Shown in pieces: positions 13,672-14,807 of a stretch of DNA of 14,807 bases. The notes under the pieces are model-generated. The model saw only the letters and a list, made by a program, of their open reading frames with translations. It was not told where the DNA came from and did not search any database. Source of the stretch: Bacillota bacterium. Lineage in GTDB: Bacteria; Bacillota_A; Clostridia; Lachnospirales; WQUN01. Every line of letters starts with the position of its first letter. Within the stretch, counting starts at the first letter, position 1. The stretch lies in assembly GCA_009786175.1 (NCBI GenBank), contig WQTQ01000178.1:1-14807 (forward strand). The letters are read 5' to 3'. Made by a program: the position numbers and the translations under genes.

Positions 13672-14553
13672 TTAAATCACCCTGCGCGCAGTAACAAACC
13701 TTGGACGGTTATATGTGCTGTTAATGTCGCTTAATCTTACACCGGTATTCCATGTAGACGCATGAATCATTTGCCCGCCGCCAATGTACATACCAACATG
13801 AGTTATGTTGCCCCCACCGGGTGACGCCGAAAAAAATACAAGATCCGCAGGCTGCAGCGCATTGCGGTCTACATGCGTACCATTTCGTGCCTGGTCACGC
13901 GAAACCCGGTTTACGGTAATGTCAAAATTGCGTAAAACATATTGCATAAACCCGGAACAATCGAAACCCCTTGGGGTAGTTCCTCCAAACAAGTAAGGTG
14001 AGCCCAAGTACTGCTTTGCAAAGGCAACAATGTCTTCCCCTAGAGTTGAGGATGAAGTATACCGCACATGAGCAGTTTGCAATTCCACAAAATACGGAAT
14101 ATCCACATAAGATTTATCTACAAAAACAAGTTCGCCGTCATAAAATATACCAAACCAATTTTCAAACACAGAGATAACCGTTACGATGGTTTCGGCGTAA
14201 ATGTGGCTTATACGTTCCCCGCCTTTTTCTACAGGCAAGTTATAAACGTACAGTGAGTTGTTGACAGTGCCCTGTGTCTCCGAAATTTTAACCCAATCGC
14301 GAGAAATATATACATTTTCGCTGTCATTGATGTTAGCACGAAAGAATTCGCCGCATACACCTAAAATCTCTACGGTGTGGCCGCGCCTTACTTGAAAGAG
14401 ACGATTTGTGTCGTTAATTTCTGAATAAGCACGGACATTAACTACTTCACCGGTAACTACGCCGCGGGTAGCGGCATTAACAGTTGTGGGAAATAACAGT
14501 GTACACAGCACAAAAAGTCCTATGTATACACCCTTCATTAGTACAGATTTCAT
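13672..14553 (-). CDS. Secreted SH3-NlpC/P60 peptidoglycan endopeptidase
   Basis: 293 residues; ATG at 14553 with GGGAGG about ten bases upstream. A signal peptide covers residues 1-27 or 28 (Lys, hydrophobic core, then TVNAAT). Two bacterial SH3-like domains follow: about 30-90 (GEVVNVRAYSEIN) and 96-152. NlpC/P60 spans about 172-293 with FDCSGF (catalytic Cys 199), THVGMYIG (His 252) and MIHAS (His 264). Enzymes of this build cut peptide stems of peptidoglycan, usually the gamma-D-Glu to diamino-acid bond, in wall remodelling, division or spore germination. It has a strong promoter and heads an operon with the PpiC foldase, which might help fold it after export (inference). Confidence 0.92.
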   Translation of the reverse strand: MKSVLMKGVYIGLFVLCTLLFPTTVNAATRGVVTGEVVNVRAYSEINDTNRLFQVRRGHTVEILGVCGEFFRANINDSENVYISRDWVKISETQGTVNNSLYVYNLPVEKGGERISHIYAETIVTVISVFENWFGIFYDGELVFVDKSYVDIPYFVELQTAHVRYTSSSTLGEDIVAFAKQYLGSPYLFGGTTPRGFDCSGFMQYVLRNFDITVNRVSRDQARNGTHVDRNALQPADLVFFSASPGGGNITHVGMYIGGGQMIHASTWNTGVRLSDINSTYNRPRFVTARRVI

Positions 14554-14573
14554 TACTTACATCCTCCCTCAAA

Positions 14574-14589
14574 TGAATGATGACATTCA
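14574..14589. promoter_or_regulatory. Palindrome in the NlpC/P60 leader
   Basis: TGAATG (14574-14579) and CATTCA (14584-14589) are perfect arms four bases apart. They lie between the predicted transcription start (about 14593) and the GGGAGG ribosome site. This could be a repressor site just after the start, or a small hairpin near the ribosome site. Confidence 0.4.
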
Positions 14590-14599
14590 CGTTACAGGG

Positions 14600-14628
14600 A
14601 TGTTAACAAAATATTAATACAATGTCAA
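14600..14628 (-). promoter_or_regulatory. Strong SigA-type promoter for the NlpC/P60-PpiC operon
   Basis: On the - strand, a perfect -35 TTGACA (14628-14623) and -10 TAACAT (14605-14600) are 17 bases apart, with TGT before the -10 (extended). The leader would be about 40 bases. The same -10 hexamer is used by the transporter promoter near 6002. Confidence 0.75.
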
Positions 14629-14629
14629 C

Positions 14630-14807
14630 CTTTTTATCTTAGACTTTCACGACAAACGCATGAAGCGAAATCCGAAACAGAAAAACGTCTACAAGCAAAG
14701 ATTCAACGTGAGTTCCGCAGCACGGTAGAAATGAGCACACACTGAATGCCGCAAGTAATCAAAGGTGAAGGGTTCTTTTTTTTTGAAAAATAATAAATAA
14801 ATATGTA
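14630..14807. other. Unassigned end region with a possible coding remnant
   Basis: No convincing gene, RNA gene or complete terminator was found. On the + strand one frame is open from 14584 to a TGA at 14743-14745 without an ATG near its start, and its middle (THEAKSETEKRLQAKIQREF) has the look of a charged helix. The same frame resumes with an ATG at 14746 for 15 codons to TAA at 14791-14793. No ribosome site is present. It may be a decayed gene fragment, an unlisted RNA or chance. A run of nine T at 14776-14784 has no solid stem before it. Confidence 0.3.

Noticed and set aside
1..14807. CRISPR array, tRNA, rRNA or phage genes
   Set aside because: No regularly spaced repeats, no tRNA-like cloverleaf, no rRNA signature and no phage structural or integrase genes were seen.

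Overview
The window looks like chromosomal DNA of a low-to-mid GC Gram-positive anaerobe (Bacillota, most likely class Clostridia, perhaps Lachnospirales). Clues are AGGAGG-type ribosome sites, GTG and TTG starts, SigA-type promoters with extended -10 boxes (TGn before the hexamer), a lipobox PpiC/PrsA-like foldase, an SH3-NlpC/P60 hydrolase with a signal peptide, DUF4870 and zinc-ribbon/TPR membrane proteins. The genus cannot be named from the sequence.

Layout. (1) Positions 1-5006, all + strand: a tightly packed run of group-transfer enzymes, namely a truncated GNAT acetyltransferase, a second GNAT, an APH-type kinase, a GNAT fused to an inorganic-pyrophosphatase-like domain, and a second APH-type kinase of the streptomycin/hydroxyurea kinase type. 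These are followed by a DUF45/SprT-like zinc peptidase and an AlkA-like DNA glycosylase. Several genes overlap by 4-8 bases. An inverted repeat (1744-1828) interrupts the run. (2) 4990-5952, - strand: a short Na/Pi-cotransporter-type membrane protein whose 3' end overlaps the glycosylase gene by 17 bases. It is read divergently from lysA across an 86-base control region carrying two copies of the palindrome GTTAG-N6-CTAAC; one copy overlaps the transporter promoter. (3) 6056-9575, + strand: lysA (diaminopimelate decarboxylase) followed after one base by a cytoplasmic GH95 alpha-L-fucosidase-type hydrolase. Their likely terminator (9674-9700) lies inside the coding sequence of the converging gene. 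(4) 9562-14553, - strand: an unrecognised protein of about 239 residues, a DUF4870 membrane protein, a zinc-ribbon/TPR membrane protein preceded by an unlisted 50-residue gene, and a two-gene envelope operon of NlpC/P60 hydrolase and PpiC lipoprotein. (5) 14554-14807: promoter region plus about 170 bases without a convincing gene.

Functionally, block 1 looks like an accessory detoxification, resistance or small-molecule-modification cluster ending in peptidase and DNA-repair genes. Blocks 3 and 4 look like ordinary metabolism and cell-envelope upkeep. The most unusual items are the GNAT-pyrophosphatase-like fusion with one of three metal aspartates replaced by glycine, the twin operator at the transporter/lysA divergence, the sense terminator embedded in an opposing gene, and the small gene coupled to the zinc-ribbon/TPR protein.
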